The notes: generated from the sequence alone by a model not told the origin. A stretch of DNA of 64,000 nucleotides from Roseimicrobium gellanilyticum (GCF_003315205.1 NZ_QNRR01000004.1:434001-498000); one strand, 5' to 3'. Positions 49,903 through 60,016 are shown, counted from the stretch's first letter. Numbers and translations: made by a program.

Positions 49903-51348
49903 TTACTCTTCCTCTGCATTCAGAGGCAGACGGATGGCAAGCGTTTGCTCTTCCAATCCGGTTCTTGTCTTTACACGGTTCACGCCTTCCGTCAGTGCCG
50001 CCTGCGCAGCGGCGAAGTCCGCGATGGGTTTGCCATTGATCTCGATGACGTCCATGCCAACGGCGAGTCCGGTCTTCGCCTTTTCCCGCTTTCCAATCTG
50101 CGCCACGGTGATGCCTCCTTGTGCTTTACGAAAGTCGACTCCGGGCAATGCATCCAGTCGGAAGGTGGTGCTCGTGGCGACGGCGGAGGATTCGTTGCGT
50201 CCTGCCGTGACTGCGGCGGTGAGTTCCTTGCCATCGCGTTGATACGTCAGTGTCAATGTGCCGCCCGGCTTCACCAGGGAGGAGAGAAAGCGAAGGTCGC
50301 CGCGTGAGAAGACTCGCTGTCCTGCGGCTGCGAGGATGATGTCTCCAGCCTTCAGCCCACCCGAGGATGCAGGGCCGCCTTGCATCACTTGGGAAAGTTT
50401 TGCGCCCGCCATGCTTACGAGCCCGGCGGCTTCAATATCCTTCCGTGTGGGCTCCTCGATCTGCCAGCCAAAGAATCCACGTTCCACCTTCCCTGTCTCC
50501 GCGAGTTGGGAGACCACATTGCGCACCAGGTTCGAAGGAATAGCAAAGCCGATGCCGACATTGAAACGGCCTGCGGCACCCCAGATGGCCGTGTTGATAC
50601 CGACCAGCCTGCCGTGTCGATCCGCAAGCACGCCGCCGGAGTTGCCGGGATTGATGGCAGCATCCGTCTGGATGTAGCTCTCATAGCCGCCCTGCGTGGT
50701 GAGATTGAGGTTCGCGCGGCGTACGGCAGAGACCATGCCCTTCGTGGCAGTGATGCCAATTTTGAAAGGATTGCCTACTGCGTACACCGGATCGCCGACG
50801 CGCACGCCATCGCTATCAGCGAGATGTAGGAACGGCAGGCCCGTGGCTTTGATTTTCAGGAGTGCGAGATCGGTGAGCGGATCATCACCAACGACTTCCG
50901 CATCGTAGCGACGTCGATCAGGGAACTCCACGGAGACGGCATCGGCTTGCTTGCCGTTGGAGAGGTGGATGACGTGACTGTTGGTGACAATCCAACCCTC
51001 CGGACCAATCACCACGCCAGAGCCCACGCCCTGCACACGTTCATTCTCGCGGCTGCCGCCATCACCGCCTTTGCCCTTGGGGCCGGAGAGATCGCGATTG
51101 AAGAATTGATCGAGCGGGTTCTTGGCATCTTCACCCTCCACAATGCGTGCGGGAAACACGGAGACCACGGCAGGGGTGACGACGTCGATGAGATCCGCAT
51201 CACTGGTGTAAGCTTGGGCAGTGCCTGTGGGCGCGGCGAATGCGATTGCGGCCTGTCCCGCCGCCATGCGCGGAGGCTCGGCGTGCAGCATGAGCGCGCT
51301 TGCGACAAGGAGGGTTCCTGCGAGTGCGGCGGGCTTACTGGGGTTCAT
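49903..51348 (-). CDS. HtrA/DegP-type serine protease with two PDZ-like domains
   Basis: 481 residues from MNPSKPAALA; ATG 51360 is an alternative. It has a signal peptide and is periplasmic. The trypsin-fold triad is intact: His125 (TNSHVIH), Asp160 (DPLTDLALLKI) and Ser237 (INPGNSGGVL). PDZ1 is around LSQVMQGGPASSGGLKAGDI and PDZ2 around GLAVGMDVIEINGKPIADF. The start overlaps the DUF4175 stop by 14 bases. A protease inside a MoxR/Bat operon is unusual and points to protein-quality work. Confidence 0.92.
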   Translation of the reverse strand: MNPSKPAALAGTLLVASALMLHAEPPRMAAGQAAIAFAAPTGTAQAYTSDADLIDVVTPAVVSVFPARIVEGEDAKNPLDQFFNRDLSGPKGKGGDGGSRENERVQGVGSGVVIGPEGWIVTNSHVIHLSNGKQADAVSVEFPDRRRYDAEVVGDDPLTDLALLKIKATGLPFLHLADSDGVRVGDPVYAVGNPFKIGITATKGMVSAVRRANLNLTTQGGYESYIQTDAAINPGNSGGVLADRHGRLVGINTAIWGAAGRFNVGIGFAIPSNLVRNVVSQLAETGKVERGFFGWQIEEPTRKDIEAAGLVSMAGAKLSQVMQGGPASSGGLKAGDIILAAAGQRVFSRGDLRFLSSLVKPGGTLTLTYQRDGKELTAAVTAGRNESSAVATSTTFRLDALPGVDFRKAQGGITVAQIGKREKAKTGLAVGMDVIEINGKPIADFAAAQAALTEGVNRVKTRTGLEEQTLAIRLPLNAEEE

Positions 51349-54300
51349 TGCCAAAGTCATCGGAAAGGTTGCGGAAGTAGGCTTCAATCTCGCGGCGGTA
51401 GTGCTCTGGCACGCGGCTCTGCGCGGCCTGCACGGTGCCACTGCCGGGGAGCGTGGCCATGAGTTGGTCCAGACGTTCAATGATTCCGTCGAAGGCGGTC
51501 ACGAGTGGCACGTCTGTGGCGAGTTGACTGGCCAGTCCGGTGATCGTGTCGTCACCGAGACGTTGGGCTTCTGCTGCGAAGCGCTCGATTTCTGCCCTGG
51601 GTGTGCCGGGGCCGGGTTTGGCTTCCTTGCTTTCGGTGCCTGCGCCAGGACCGCTGCCCGGCATGGGTTGAGCGGGGATGGTGATCTTCTTGCCGTTGAT
51701 GTTCACGGTCTGACCGGGCTGCATGCCCTGTGCGAGGAGCTTTTCAATAAGCTGCCGCTCTTCCGCGGCTCGCGCTGCCTCGGCTTCCTTGGCCGCCTTG
51801 TCGCGCAGACCTTTGGCCTTCTCGCGCACGTCCGCGAGGTGGGCGAGGCGGGATGCATTGAGCCGTCCAGCTTCGGCGTTCAGGGCCTTTGCCATCTGGT
51901 CGAGTCGTGCGGCGATGTCCTTGCCGTCAGGAGAGTCTGTGCCCGGTTGTGGTTGATCACTGGGTTTGGCGCCATCTCCTGAGGTGCCTTCATCTCCTGG
52001 CTTGTCGCCCTTGCCGTTGCCTCCCTTGGCGTCGACTTTGCCTTCTGCGAGTTGCTTCAGGTCTTTGGCCAAAGTTTCGGTGCCGGCACGTGCGCGCAGG
52101 GCGGCGAGTTCTGCCGCGGTGAGACCCGTGCCCGTGCCGTCCTGCTCTCCGTTTTTGCCTTGGCCTTGGGATTCACCCTTGCCGCGTTCCGCGGCGAGTT
52201 CTGCCAGGGCTTTCAGGATCTCATCGGCGAGTCCTGCATTGCGTGCGGCCTCTTTGAGTGCCTGCTGTTTGGCCTGCTGCTGCTTCTCTTTTGTATCCTG
52301 GGTGTTGGCGGCAACTTCTCCTGGCTTCTTCCCGGCACCTTTCCCCTGACCTGAGCTCTCGCCTTTGTCCTTGCCATTGGCGGCCAGTTCGGCCGGTTGT
52401 TCACCGGCACTCTTCCCCTGACCTGAACTTTTTCCTTCGCCTTCACCTTCTCCGCTTCCTTTGCCCTGGCCTTCACCCTTGCCAGACTTGCTGTCGGACT
52501 GCGCCTTGGCCGCCATCTGCTTCAGCGTTTCCGCAAGCTTTTCCTCGATCATCGCGCGGATGAAGTCGGAGAGATCGCGCAGGTGATGCTCGGCATCGGT
52601 GAGAGGTTGCTGGGCCGTGAGATGCTCCCTGGTATGCAGGCGTTCATCGGCGTCGCGCATGAAGGTCTCTGCAGCCGCCATGAGCTTGAGCATCTGTTCG
52701 TTCTTCCTTGGATGCGCTACGATGGCGGAGAACAACTCACCAGCATCCGTCGCAGCGACTTCCTGCTGTCGGCGTGACGATTCCAGCGGCGCCACGGCTT
52801 TCTTCTCCCCGGGCGCAATTTGTTCCCGCACGGACTTCTCTTCATTGGCGAGACGTTCGGCTTCCTTCGCCAGTTCCTCTAGCGGCTTGGGCTTGCTGTC
52901 GTCCTCTTCGTCCGGGTCGCTCTCATCGCCAAACGGAGTGTGAATCAGGATGAGATGCTTGCGGATCTGCAACAGGGAGCCGAGCGCGCGGTCGGAGGCG
53001 GGATGGGCCTGCTCCGTGAGCGTGCGCTGGAGATAGCGGCTGGTGTCACCCATCTGTGCGGCCGCGGTGAGGAGCAGGGCGAGATCATCCTGAGGGACGC
53101 CGGACTTCTGCGCCCACTCCGCGTGCAGCTCGTTTGTCTTCACGATGACATCCTGCTGCTTCACATCCGTTTCCTGGCACCGGGGTCCGATGCCTTCCGC
53201 CTGTTCGTTTTTCGCGTCCTCCTTCAGCACGTGGCAATCGGAAACGATCACGCGCTGGGCGCGAATGAGCTGGTTCAGCTTCGCAAACTGCCGCTTTTCC
53301 ATCGGTGGCGGCTTCCCACCATCTGCTTGGATCTCCAGCTTCTTGAAGTCGCGAATGTCGATGCAGCGGAGCGGACTCACACTGCGCGGACCACCACGCG
53401 GTTTGTGATCCAACGCATAGGCGTAGAGCTTCACGTTGTCGCGAATTGTCAGCGGCACGGTCTCCAGCATGGCGCGCGTGAGTTCGGAAACGTCGTGCTG
53501 GTCTTTCTCCGTGATTACCTTCTCCAGTGTCCAGATGGTCTGGCCTGCGGCCTCCATGATGAGGCCCACCTCCGCCACGCCGAAGTCATCGCGCGCGCGA
53601 ATACGCACCGGCAGTTCGGTCACGCACGTGGCCTGGCGATCCTTCATTGGCTCCAGCAGTTCAACCGTGGGGAGCTTGTCCACCGCTCCCACGACTTCAT
53701 ATCTCCAGGAGTCCACGGTGGCACCTTCCTTGTCGTAGATGGTGAGCACACCGGAGTACTTGCCCAGCGGCGCTTTCCACGAAGCTTGCACCGTGGAGCC
53801 GTCGTGCTTGAGAGGGAGCTTTTCCGGAGTGCTGGTGTCCGAGGCGAGCGTCCACTCCACGCGGTCGGGTGGCGTATTGAAGCGGAAGGTCCAGTCCAGC
53901 GCGCTGCCTTCCACCACGCTCGCATCCGCACCCTGGCGCTCTTCGGGAGCGACGCCTGTGTAGTCCGGGAAACGAATCGCGACCTTCGACTCCTCAAGAC
54001 GAGGGATCGGCCGGTACTGCACCACGTGTGTGGAAGTCCCACCATCGCCGGCGGAAACGCGCATTTCGATGTCTCCCGTCATGCTCGTGAGCACGGCGTC
54101 ATAGGTGCGTCCGTCCGAGAGCGCGTTGAGCGAGTGGGTTTGCCACTCGGACGTTCCAGCCTCTCTCACCTGCAGTTCCGGCGCTGCGGCTCTTCCGGAA
54201 AGCAACACAGCCACGCGTGGTGGATGCCGATCATCATAATGCGTGGGAAGCGACTGCCATGCCACAGTGGTATAGGTCGGCGCGCCCAATGGCATGACGA

Positions 54301-54847
54301 TGCGATGCAACGCCGTGCGAAACTCAGGAGACTGCCATGCTGTCACGAGAACCAGCACCGCGAGAAAAGCACAAACTGCGATCCCACGCACCATGCGAAC
54401 CGAAGGCGCCAGTGAATCCCAGCCACGGCCGCTTACCTGCTGCTGCGCTTCACTCAGCAGACGGGTGGTGAAATGCTGGTGCTCATCTGTGGATGAAGTG
54501 AGCACACCCCGCTGAGCGACCTCCCATGCCGTGCGCAGCTGTTGGCCGCAGGCAGGATCGGCCGCTTCCATGGCACGCACCACGGTTTCAGGATCGTTTC
54601 CTTTCCTCCCTGACAGCCACAGCCACACCGCGAGCACCAGGGCGCTTGCTGCCGTGATGCTGATCAACCACAACCTCAATGACTCGCCCCACGCCTCCTG
54701 CATGTCGAGGAGGGCGAGCATCAGAATGGAGCCCAGCAGCACTGCCGCTCCAGACAACATGGCAGTCGTACGATTGATGAAACCGCGCCGTTTCACGATG
54801 GCATGCACTGGAGCCTGGTCGAACAGGTCGTGGAGTGGGGGAGTCAT
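51335..54847 (-). CDS. DUF4175 family membrane protein
   Basis: 1170 residues. Two N-terminal helices (AMLSGAAVLLGSILMLALLD and LWLISITAASALVLAVWLWL), then several Ig-like periplasmic domains, a long coiled-coil region, a Gly/Lys/Glu/Gln low-complexity stretch (~770-960) and a C-terminal helical part ending ERLDQLMATLPGSG. DUF4175 proteins are frequent in Bat/MoxR loci. Anchored in the inner membrane; a structural scaffold by inference. Starts 3 bases after the BatA-like stop. Confidence 0.85.
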   Translation of the reverse strand: MTPPLHDLFDQAPVHAIVKRRGFINRTTAMLSGAAVLLGSILMLALLDMQEAWGESLRLWLISITAASALVLAVWLWLSGRKGNDPETVVRAMEAADPACGQQLRTAWEVAQRGVLTSSTDEHQHFTTRLLSEAQQQVSGRGWDSLAPSVRMVRGIAVCAFLAVLVLVTAWQSPEFRTALHRIVMPLGAPTYTTVAWQSLPTHYDDRHPPRVAVLLSGRAAAPELQVREAGTSEWQTHSLNALSDGRTYDAVLTSMTGDIEMRVSAGDGGTSTHVVQYRPIPRLEESKVAIRFPDYTGVAPEERQGADASVVEGSALDWTFRFNTPPDRVEWTLASDTSTPEKLPLKHDGSTVQASWKAPLGKYSGVLTIYDKEGATVDSWRYEVVGAVDKLPTVELLEPMKDRQATCVTELPVRIRARDDFGVAEVGLIMEAAGQTIWTLEKVITEKDQHDVSELTRAMLETVPLTIRDNVKLYAYALDHKPRGGPRSVSPLRCIDIRDFKKLEIQADGGKPPPMEKRQFAKLNQLIRAQRVIVSDCHVLKEDAKNEQAEGIGPRCQETDVKQQDVIVKTNELHAEWAQKSGVPQDDLALLLTAAAQMGDTSRYLQRTLTEQAHPASDRALGSLLQIRKHLILIHTPFGDESDPDEEDDSKPKPLEELAKEAERLANEEKSVREQIAPGEKKAVAPLESSRRQQEVAATDAGELFSAIVAHPRKNEQMLKLMAAAETFMRDADERLHTREHLTAQQPLTDAEHHLRDLSDFIRAMIEEKLAETLKQMAAKAQSDSKSGKGEGQGKGSGEGEGEGKSSGQGKSAGEQPAELAANGKDKGESSGQGKGAGKKPGEVAANTQDTKEKQQQAKQQALKEAARNAGLADEILKALAELAAERGKGESQGQGKNGEQDGTGTGLTAAELAALRARAGTETLAKDLKQLAEGKVDAKGGNGKGDKPGDEGTSGDGAKPSDQPQPGTDSPDGKDIAARLDQMAKALNAEAGRLNASRLAHLADVREKAKGLRDKAAKEAEAARAAEERQLIEKLLAQGMQPGQTVNINGKKITIPAQPMPGSGPGAGTESKEAKPGPGTPRAEIERFAAEAQRLGDDTITGLASQLATDVPLVTAFDGIIERLDQLMATLPGSGTVQAAQSRVPEHYRREIEAYFRNLSDDFGNEPQ

Positions 54848-54850
54848 CGG

Positions 54851-56788
54851 TCAGGCGTTGCGGGTGGGGCGCCGGGTGGCGACGATGTTTTCGACCGTGA
54901 GCAGTACCAGGAGCAGGGCCACGGCCCACGGCCAGAGTTCGTGACGCCACGGCACCGAGGCCGTTGCCAGCGTTGGATCATCCTTCGGTGTGATGGTTTG
55001 TATCGTGGTGTCCGGAACGCCAAAGGCGCGGCGCAGCGCCTCTGGCGGGGTCGCGACCACGGACGATTCAGCCGGTGCTGCCGCCACAATTTCCGTTCCA
55101 CCCGAGGCGGTGTCATACAGACCCGGAGCGCGCTTCTCATGGATGCCGGGATGCCTTGGCTTCAGCTCAGGTCCGGCACCCTCCGCACGCGAGGCATACG
55201 AGAAGAGACTCTTCACAAATGGCACAAACAGAGGATCGCGAGGCAAGTCGGTCCACTCACGTGTGAGCGAGTGCGCCAGCACCAGCACGCGGCCTTTCTG
55301 AACCGGTCCCGTCTTTTCCAGCAGCAACGCGTGACCTCCGTCCAACTTCGCAAGAGCCTTCCAACCGTCTCCTTCGGGAATGTCGAAGCAGTCACGCCAC
55401 TCGATTTCGCGGAGGTCGCCGCCTTCCCTGCCGTCGAAGGCGGCGAGGACGGGGTGGGTCCGCTCCCACTGTGTGATGGCGCGAACGGGACCGGATTCAT
55501 CGGCGCTGGCGGGCATCGTGGCTGCTGCTGCAGGCCGGACACCATTCGGCAAAAGACCTGCGGTCTCCAGCACGGCGGAAGCGCCACGCGTCCATCGCGC
55601 GTCCAGTATTACCACCAGTCCACCGCCCGACTCTACATATTGCGCCAGTTGGCGAGCATCCGCCGTGGAGAGGTTTGGCAGGCCGCACAGAGCCACTGCG
55701 CCCACGCCGGTCAGATCCGTTGCGCCCTGGCGACCGGAGAGTCCGTATGCGATGTCCGGTTGGAAGGGCGTCTTCCCGTGCGCCGCGCCGGAGGCGGTGA
55801 GCGCCTTCTCGCCAAAGTAGGCCTGCCCTTCGAAGGGTGTGGTTCCCGGATTGCCATCGATGAGCTTCACCTTGCGAGGTTCTACCCAGCGTACTGCGAA
55901 GGGACGTGCATCATCCGCGGGCCATGCATCCGTGCCAGCCACCGAAATGGTGCCGCGCACTTCATCGCGTGGAGGATTGATTTTGAAGATGACACGGTCG
56001 GCGCCCTCCAGCACTTGCTCGGTGGCGGTGATGCCCTCGGCTTTCAAGGTCACCGTGCGGTCTGCACCCGGTGGCAGTATGACTTCCGCTTCGATCTCCA
56101 TCTGCTCCATGACATAGGGAGTGAGCAAAGTAACATTTCGCACCGCCGCATTCACGGAAGATGGTGGTGTGAGCGCATGCACCTCCAAAGTCACCCCCGG
56201 AGGCCAGACTCGTGGAGGATTCGGCGGCAGGTCTCCCTCGGCGAGATGGGCAATCAGGACAATCTTCCCCGCACGCTTGGTGCCCGAGCCTCCCAGTCGA
56301 TCGAGCGCCCATCCCATGGCGCGCGTCAGATCCGTGGGCGCTCCCGCACGTGGCGTCCACTTGTCCGCTGGGTTGATGGTTTCCACTTCATCGGAAAACT
56401 GGGCCAGGGTGAGTTTGCTGCCTTCCGCCACCTGCTGGGTGCTTTGTTGCAGCAGCTTCATCCCCGCATCCTTCATGTCCTCGGTGACACTGCCCGAGGC
56501 ATCCAGCAGTACCACGGTCTCCGCAGGAGACTCTACCGCCTTTTCACTGGAGTTCAGAAACGGTCGGCAGAAGGCCAATGCCAGCAACGCCACAGCGAGC
56601 AGTCGCAAGAGCAGCAGCGGGATTTCCTCAAATCGCGAGCGTTTCCGCCGCTCCTTCAGTACCTCATTGAGGAACCTCAGCGTGCCCACCGGCACTTCGG
56701 TATAGCGCCGTCGCCGGCTCAGATGGATCCACAGCGGCACCGCCAGGGCCGCCATCGCCCACAGGAAGCCTGGGTGCATGAACCACAT
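54851..56788 (-). CDS. BatA-like membrane protein with vWA domain
   Basis: 645 residues. BatA N-terminal double helix (PGFLWAMAALAVPLWIHLSR and PLLLLRLLAVALLALAFCRP), vWA MIDAS DASGS (Asp96-Ser100), an amidotransferase-like/PBP-like middle (VGAVALCGLPNLST, SGGGLVVILDARWTRG) and a C-terminal helix (LWPWAVALLLVLLTVENIVA). First gene of the Bat/MoxR operon. ATG 56788 or, nine bases on, ATG 56779. Confidence 0.9.
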   Translation of the reverse strand: MWFMHPGFLWAMAALAVPLWIHLSRRRRYTEVPVGTLRFLNEVLKERRKRSRFEEIPLLLLRLLAVALLALAFCRPFLNSSEKAVESPAETVVLLDASGSVTEDMKDAGMKLLQQSTQQVAEGSKLTLAQFSDEVETINPADKWTPRAGAPTDLTRAMGWALDRLGGSGTKRAGKIVLIAHLAEGDLPPNPPRVWPPGVTLEVHALTPPSSVNAAVRNVTLLTPYVMEQMEIEAEVILPPGADRTVTLKAEGITATEQVLEGADRVIFKINPPRDEVRGTISVAGTDAWPADDARPFAVRWVEPRKVKLIDGNPGTTPFEGQAYFGEKALTASGAAHGKTPFQPDIAYGLSGRQGATDLTGVGAVALCGLPNLSTADARQLAQYVESGGGLVVILDARWTRGASAVLETAGLLPNGVRPAAAATMPASADESGPVRAITQWERTHPVLAAFDGREGGDLREIEWRDCFDIPEGDGWKALAKLDGGHALLLEKTGPVQKGRVLVLAHSLTREWTDLPRDPLFVPFVKSLFSYASRAEGAGPELKPRHPGIHEKRAPGLYDTASGGTEIVAAAPAESSVVATPPEALRRAFGVPDTTIQTITPKDDPTLATASVPWRHELWPWAVALLLVLLTVENIVATRRPTRNA

Positions 56789-56796
56789 CGGGCAGA

Positions 56797-56826
56797 ATCA
56801 TAGGAGAAAATCTCGCAGCCTGACAA
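56797..56826 (-). promoter_or_regulatory. Predicted sigma-70-type promoter of the Bat/MoxR operon
   Basis: On the minus strand -35 TTGTCA (56826-56821), 18-base spacer, -10 TATGAT (56802-56797). Each hexamer matches consensus at 5 of 6. Only 8 bases separate the -10 from ATG 56788, so transcription would start at or within ~2 bases of the start codon (leaderless mRNA). Confidence 0.55.
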
Positions 56827-56846
56827 GCTGGCAATTGTCTCCGCCA

Positions 56847-58874
56847 TCACTTCGCCAGGGAACGTTCTGCAAGGAGGAGCATCCAACGGAGCTTCATCAG
56901 CGAGGAAGGTTCCTGATTGGTGGCGGCGAGGTCGATGAGGTGTGCAAGAGAACGGGCACCCAGTTTATCCAGGGAAAAGCCTGCCTCTTGGAGTCGTGAT
57001 CGTGCTTCATGGTTGCGATTTTGCAGACCCGTCTCGGCCATCCATTCGAGGGAACTCGTGGCGGAGAGCACGATCTGAGTCAGGGCGGAGGTGGGGACAG
57101 GGTTTGGAGTTTCTTCCGGTTCCAGTTCCTGCTGTTCCTGTCCCACCTCGTCGGTATTCGAGGGCGCCTGCTGGGGCGTAGACGCGGGACGTTGCGATGT
57201 AGTGGCCGGTGCAGCGAAAAAGAATCCTGTGACTTTCGTGGAAGAGATCAGCGCAAGGGGAAAGAGTCGCAGCCTCCCGTGGATGCGCTGGCATCGTCCG
57301 ACCAGTGTGCCCCCTTCCAGATCTTGGGGGGTGAGCTTCTCCAATCGCTCGATCGCGGGCTGGTTCAGCTCATCGAAAGTCAGATGCAGTTCGAGCAGTC
57401 CCCCTGCTGTATCACGCAGCAGCCATGAGAGGCTTTGGGTGATGGGATCGAAGGGTTGTCTCAGCCACTGAGCTGGTTTCACCACTTGAAAAGCTGCGCG
57501 TGGATCGCGCTCACGGAGCCCGGGAGGCGTGGCCTTGTCCAGGAGAGCATCCAGCATGGCCCAATCCTCAATCACAGGTGCACCAAGGTCTGCCGGTGTG
57601 GTGACACCGGTCACCAGGGCACGCGTTTGTGTGGAGGAGGAAAGGCGGCTCCAACGGTTTTTTCGCGCCTTGGTAATCCGAAACCGGCTGCGGGAGATTT
57701 GGGCTGGTGATTCCGCACCCTCCCACGGGCCCGCTTGTGTGTATCTCGCCACCGCGTTGAATCCCGACATCCCTTGGAATGCACGCGGACGTGCCTCCGA
57801 CCATGTGGCCCAGGAGGCATTCCCCTGGTCCCACAGGAGAAGCGTGAGACCTTCGTATCCAGATAGCGTGCGCCATGGCCATGCTGCGACGCCGACCAGA
57901 TTCAGCGCGCCGACTTCCACGTAGGACTCCCTGGCCACTCCCGTGAGATGCGCCTGCGGTTTCGTCATCAGAGCTTGAACCAAGGCGTACGCGGTGGCCA
58001 TGTTCTCAAAGATCTCGCTCAGGTCGGCATGGGGGCGGCGCAGCTGCCAGTCACATGCCTGTGAGGCCAAGCGTTGCAGCAGAAGGTTCAGCCGATGTAG
58101 TTCTGCCGTTTGAGCCGAAACAGAGAGCGCATCCAGGCGCTCTATCATGGCCGGGGGAAGTCTCGCGAGTCCTGCGCCCAGAATCTCCTCCAGCGTCGCT
58201 GCGACGGTGCGCAGCAGGCTGTCGCGGTGCCCCGGTGCTTTCGTAGTCGCATCGCTTTTGATCGCGGGTGGTGCCCATCTGATGCCAGCACGTGCACGCA
58301 CCGTCAGCACTGCGGCAGCTGCGAAATGACGATGCCGCTTCTCCGCAGGGCCACGTACAATAATGCCGCTGAGTCCCGCGCCAGGCACACCCCGCACCTC
58401 GGCGTTCAGCCCGGGGAAAGTCACCACAAGAGCGTCATCCAAGTGGAAGGTCACCTCCTGAGTGTGGGCCAGCTCATGGGCGATGCGCAGGTCCGGCATA
58501 CCGTAGTACGCGATCACGTCCTCATCGCTCAGGGCCGTCCACTCCGCGTGAGCGCGTTCTCCTCCGGAAGGTTGCTGCGCATCCGCCGTTTCTGGTGGCT
58601 GTTGCATCAGGTGGAGGCAGGCGGCGAGGATGTGCTGGCATACACCCGTTGCGGGGCAGGTGCAGGTGGCCTTTGCCGGGCCGGCCTCGACGAGAGACAC
58701 ACACTGGCCGCTGACGGTCAGCAACAGAACGTTGCCCGACCATTCCGCATGGGTCACCTCGCCACGCTCAAGGTCCTTCTGTGCGCGGCGCATCAGCCCC
58801 TTGTTCGAGAGCGCTTCGAGCGTCTCGATACTGAGTGAGGCATGCAACCCGCGGATACTGGCTTCGGTGCTCAT
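56847..58874 (-). CDS. SWIM zinc-finger protein (YehQ-like)
   Basis: 675 residues from MSTEASIRGL. A Shine-Dalgarno-like GAGG precedes this ATG and it lies 5 bases after the vWA stop, so it is preferred over ATG 58910. The SWIM motif CxCx5CxH is Cys71, Cys73, Cys79, His81 (ATCTCPATGVCQHI). The rest is helical with no recognised domain. SWIM fingers bind nucleic acid or protein. Last gene of the YehL-M-P-Q-like set. Confidence 0.88.
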   Translation of the reverse strand: MSTEASIRGLHASLSIETLEALSNKGLMRRAQKDLERGEVTHAEWSGNVLLLTVSGQCVSLVEAGPAKATCTCPATGVCQHILAACLHLMQQPPETADAQQPSGGERAHAEWTALSDEDVIAYYGMPDLRIAHELAHTQEVTFHLDDALVVTFPGLNAEVRGVPGAGLSGIIVRGPAEKRHRHFAAAAVLTVRARAGIRWAPPAIKSDATTKAPGHRDSLLRTVAATLEEILGAGLARLPPAMIERLDALSVSAQTAELHRLNLLLQRLASQACDWQLRRPHADLSEIFENMATAYALVQALMTKPQAHLTGVARESYVEVGALNLVGVAAWPWRTLSGYEGLTLLLWDQGNASWATWSEARPRAFQGMSGFNAVARYTQAGPWEGAESPAQISRSRFRITKARKNRWSRLSSSTQTRALVTGVTTPADLGAPVIEDWAMLDALLDKATPPGLRERDPRAAFQVVKPAQWLRQPFDPITQSLSWLLRDTAGGLLELHLTFDELNQPAIERLEKLTPQDLEGGTLVGRCQRIHGRLRLFPLALISSTKVTGFFFAAPATTSQRPASTPQQAPSNTDEVGQEQQELEPEETPNPVPTSALTQIVLSATSSLEWMAETGLQNRNHEARSRLQEAGFSLDKLGARSLAHLIDLAATNQEPSSLMKLRWMLLLAERSLAK

Positions 58875-58879
58875 GCCAT

Positions 58880-60016
58880 CTACCTCAGTGCGACAATGCG
58901 TGAGAGCCATCCAGCAAGCTGCTTCGGAGTCAGGGCTGCCACCTCCATGCCCACATCCACGAGGCGCTGTGCCATTTGCGCATCGTATTGCGGCACTGCC
59001 TCGGCATCCAGTGCTGCGAGTCCCAGCGGGATGACACCAGACTCCTTCATCCGCTTCACCGCAGCCAGCATGTGGACCACGGACCCACCCTCGATGAAAT
59101 CGCTCACCAGCACGAGGACGGTGCGGCGAGGCTGCTCAATCAGTGTTTCACAATAGTGCAGCGCCTTCGCGATATCCGTACCGCCTCCGAGTTGCACACT
59201 CATGAGCACCTCCACAGGATCATCTGCATGCTCCGAGAGATCCACCACCTCCGTATCAAATACGACCAGCTTCACACGCAGCGAAGGCAGCCCGGCGAAG
59301 ATGCCTGCCATGACCGCGCTGTGGATCACGCTGTCTGCCATGGAGCCGCTCTGGTCGACGCACATGATGATATTCCAGGGCAGATGCTGCGTGTTCCTGG
59401 CAAAGAATTTCTGTTCATGCAGCACCAGGGCTTTCCTGGCGGGGTCGTAGTGCTTCAGGTTCCGGCGCAGGGTGGCGCGCCAGTCAAAATTTTGCGCCAC
59501 TTTCAGCGGACTGTGGCGGAAGCGGTTGAGGCGCCCACTGAGTGCCTGGCGCACTTCGCTCTCCCATTTCTTGCGGATCTCCTCCACCACATGGCGGATG
59601 ATCCGGCGCGCTTGATCCAGCACCTGTCCCTGCAGGTGCCCCCGGAAGCTGAGCAAAGTCTTCAGCAGATCGATGTTCGGCTCCAGCTTGGCGAGTGTCT
59701 CCGGGTCCGTGACCAGTTCCTTCAGCTCGTAGCGATCGAGCGCATGCTTCTCGATGATCTCCACCGTCTCGCGGGGAAAGAGTTCCCGCACTTCAGAGAG
59801 CCAGCTGGGCACGGTAAACTCCGGAGGTCCGCTGCCGCCTTCACGTGAAGTGCCCGGATCCTCGCGCAGACCACGGCCCCGATATTCACGGGCGTAGAGA
59901 TAGTCCAGCGCCGCCTCCATGCGCTGCTGCTGTTGTGTGGACAAGCCGGATGGAAGCTGACGCTGGGAAAACCTTCCCAGCACCAGTCGCCAGCGATCAA
60001 GGGCAGTATTGCTCAT
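58880..60016 (-). CDS. vWA-domain protein (YehP-like)
   Basis: 378 residues from MSNTALDRWR, ATGA-coupled to the DUF5682 gene (60016-60013). An N-terminal helical domain (~1-190) is followed by the vWA domain with a perfect MIDAS IIMCVDQSGSM (Asp221-Ser225), then HSAVMAGIFAGLPSLRVKLV and VLVLVSDFIEGG. No membrane helix; cytosolic partner of the MoxR-type ATPase. Confidence 0.92.
   Translation of the reverse strand: MSNTALDRWRLVLGRFSQRQLPSGLSTQQQQRMEAALDYLYAREYRGRGLREDPGTSREGGSGPPEFTVPSWLSEVRELFPRETVEIIEKHALDRYELKELVTDPETLAKLEPNIDLLKTLLSFRGHLQGQVLDQARRIIRHVVEEIRKKWESEVRQALSGRLNRFRHSPLKVAQNFDWRATLRRNLKHYDPARKALVLHEQKFFARNTQHLPWNIIMCVDQSGSMADSVIHSAVMAGIFAGLPSLRVKLVVFDTEVVDLSEHADDPVEVLMSVQLGGGTDIAKALHYCETLIEQPRRTVLVLVSDFIEGGSVVHMLAAVKRMKESGVIPLGLAALDAEAVPQYDAQMAQRLVDVGMEVAALTPKQLAGWLSRIVALR

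Noticed and set aside
54803-56803. 666-residue plus-strand frame
   Set aside because: Antisense of the BatA-like gene; the minus strand has membrane helices and a MIDAS motif.
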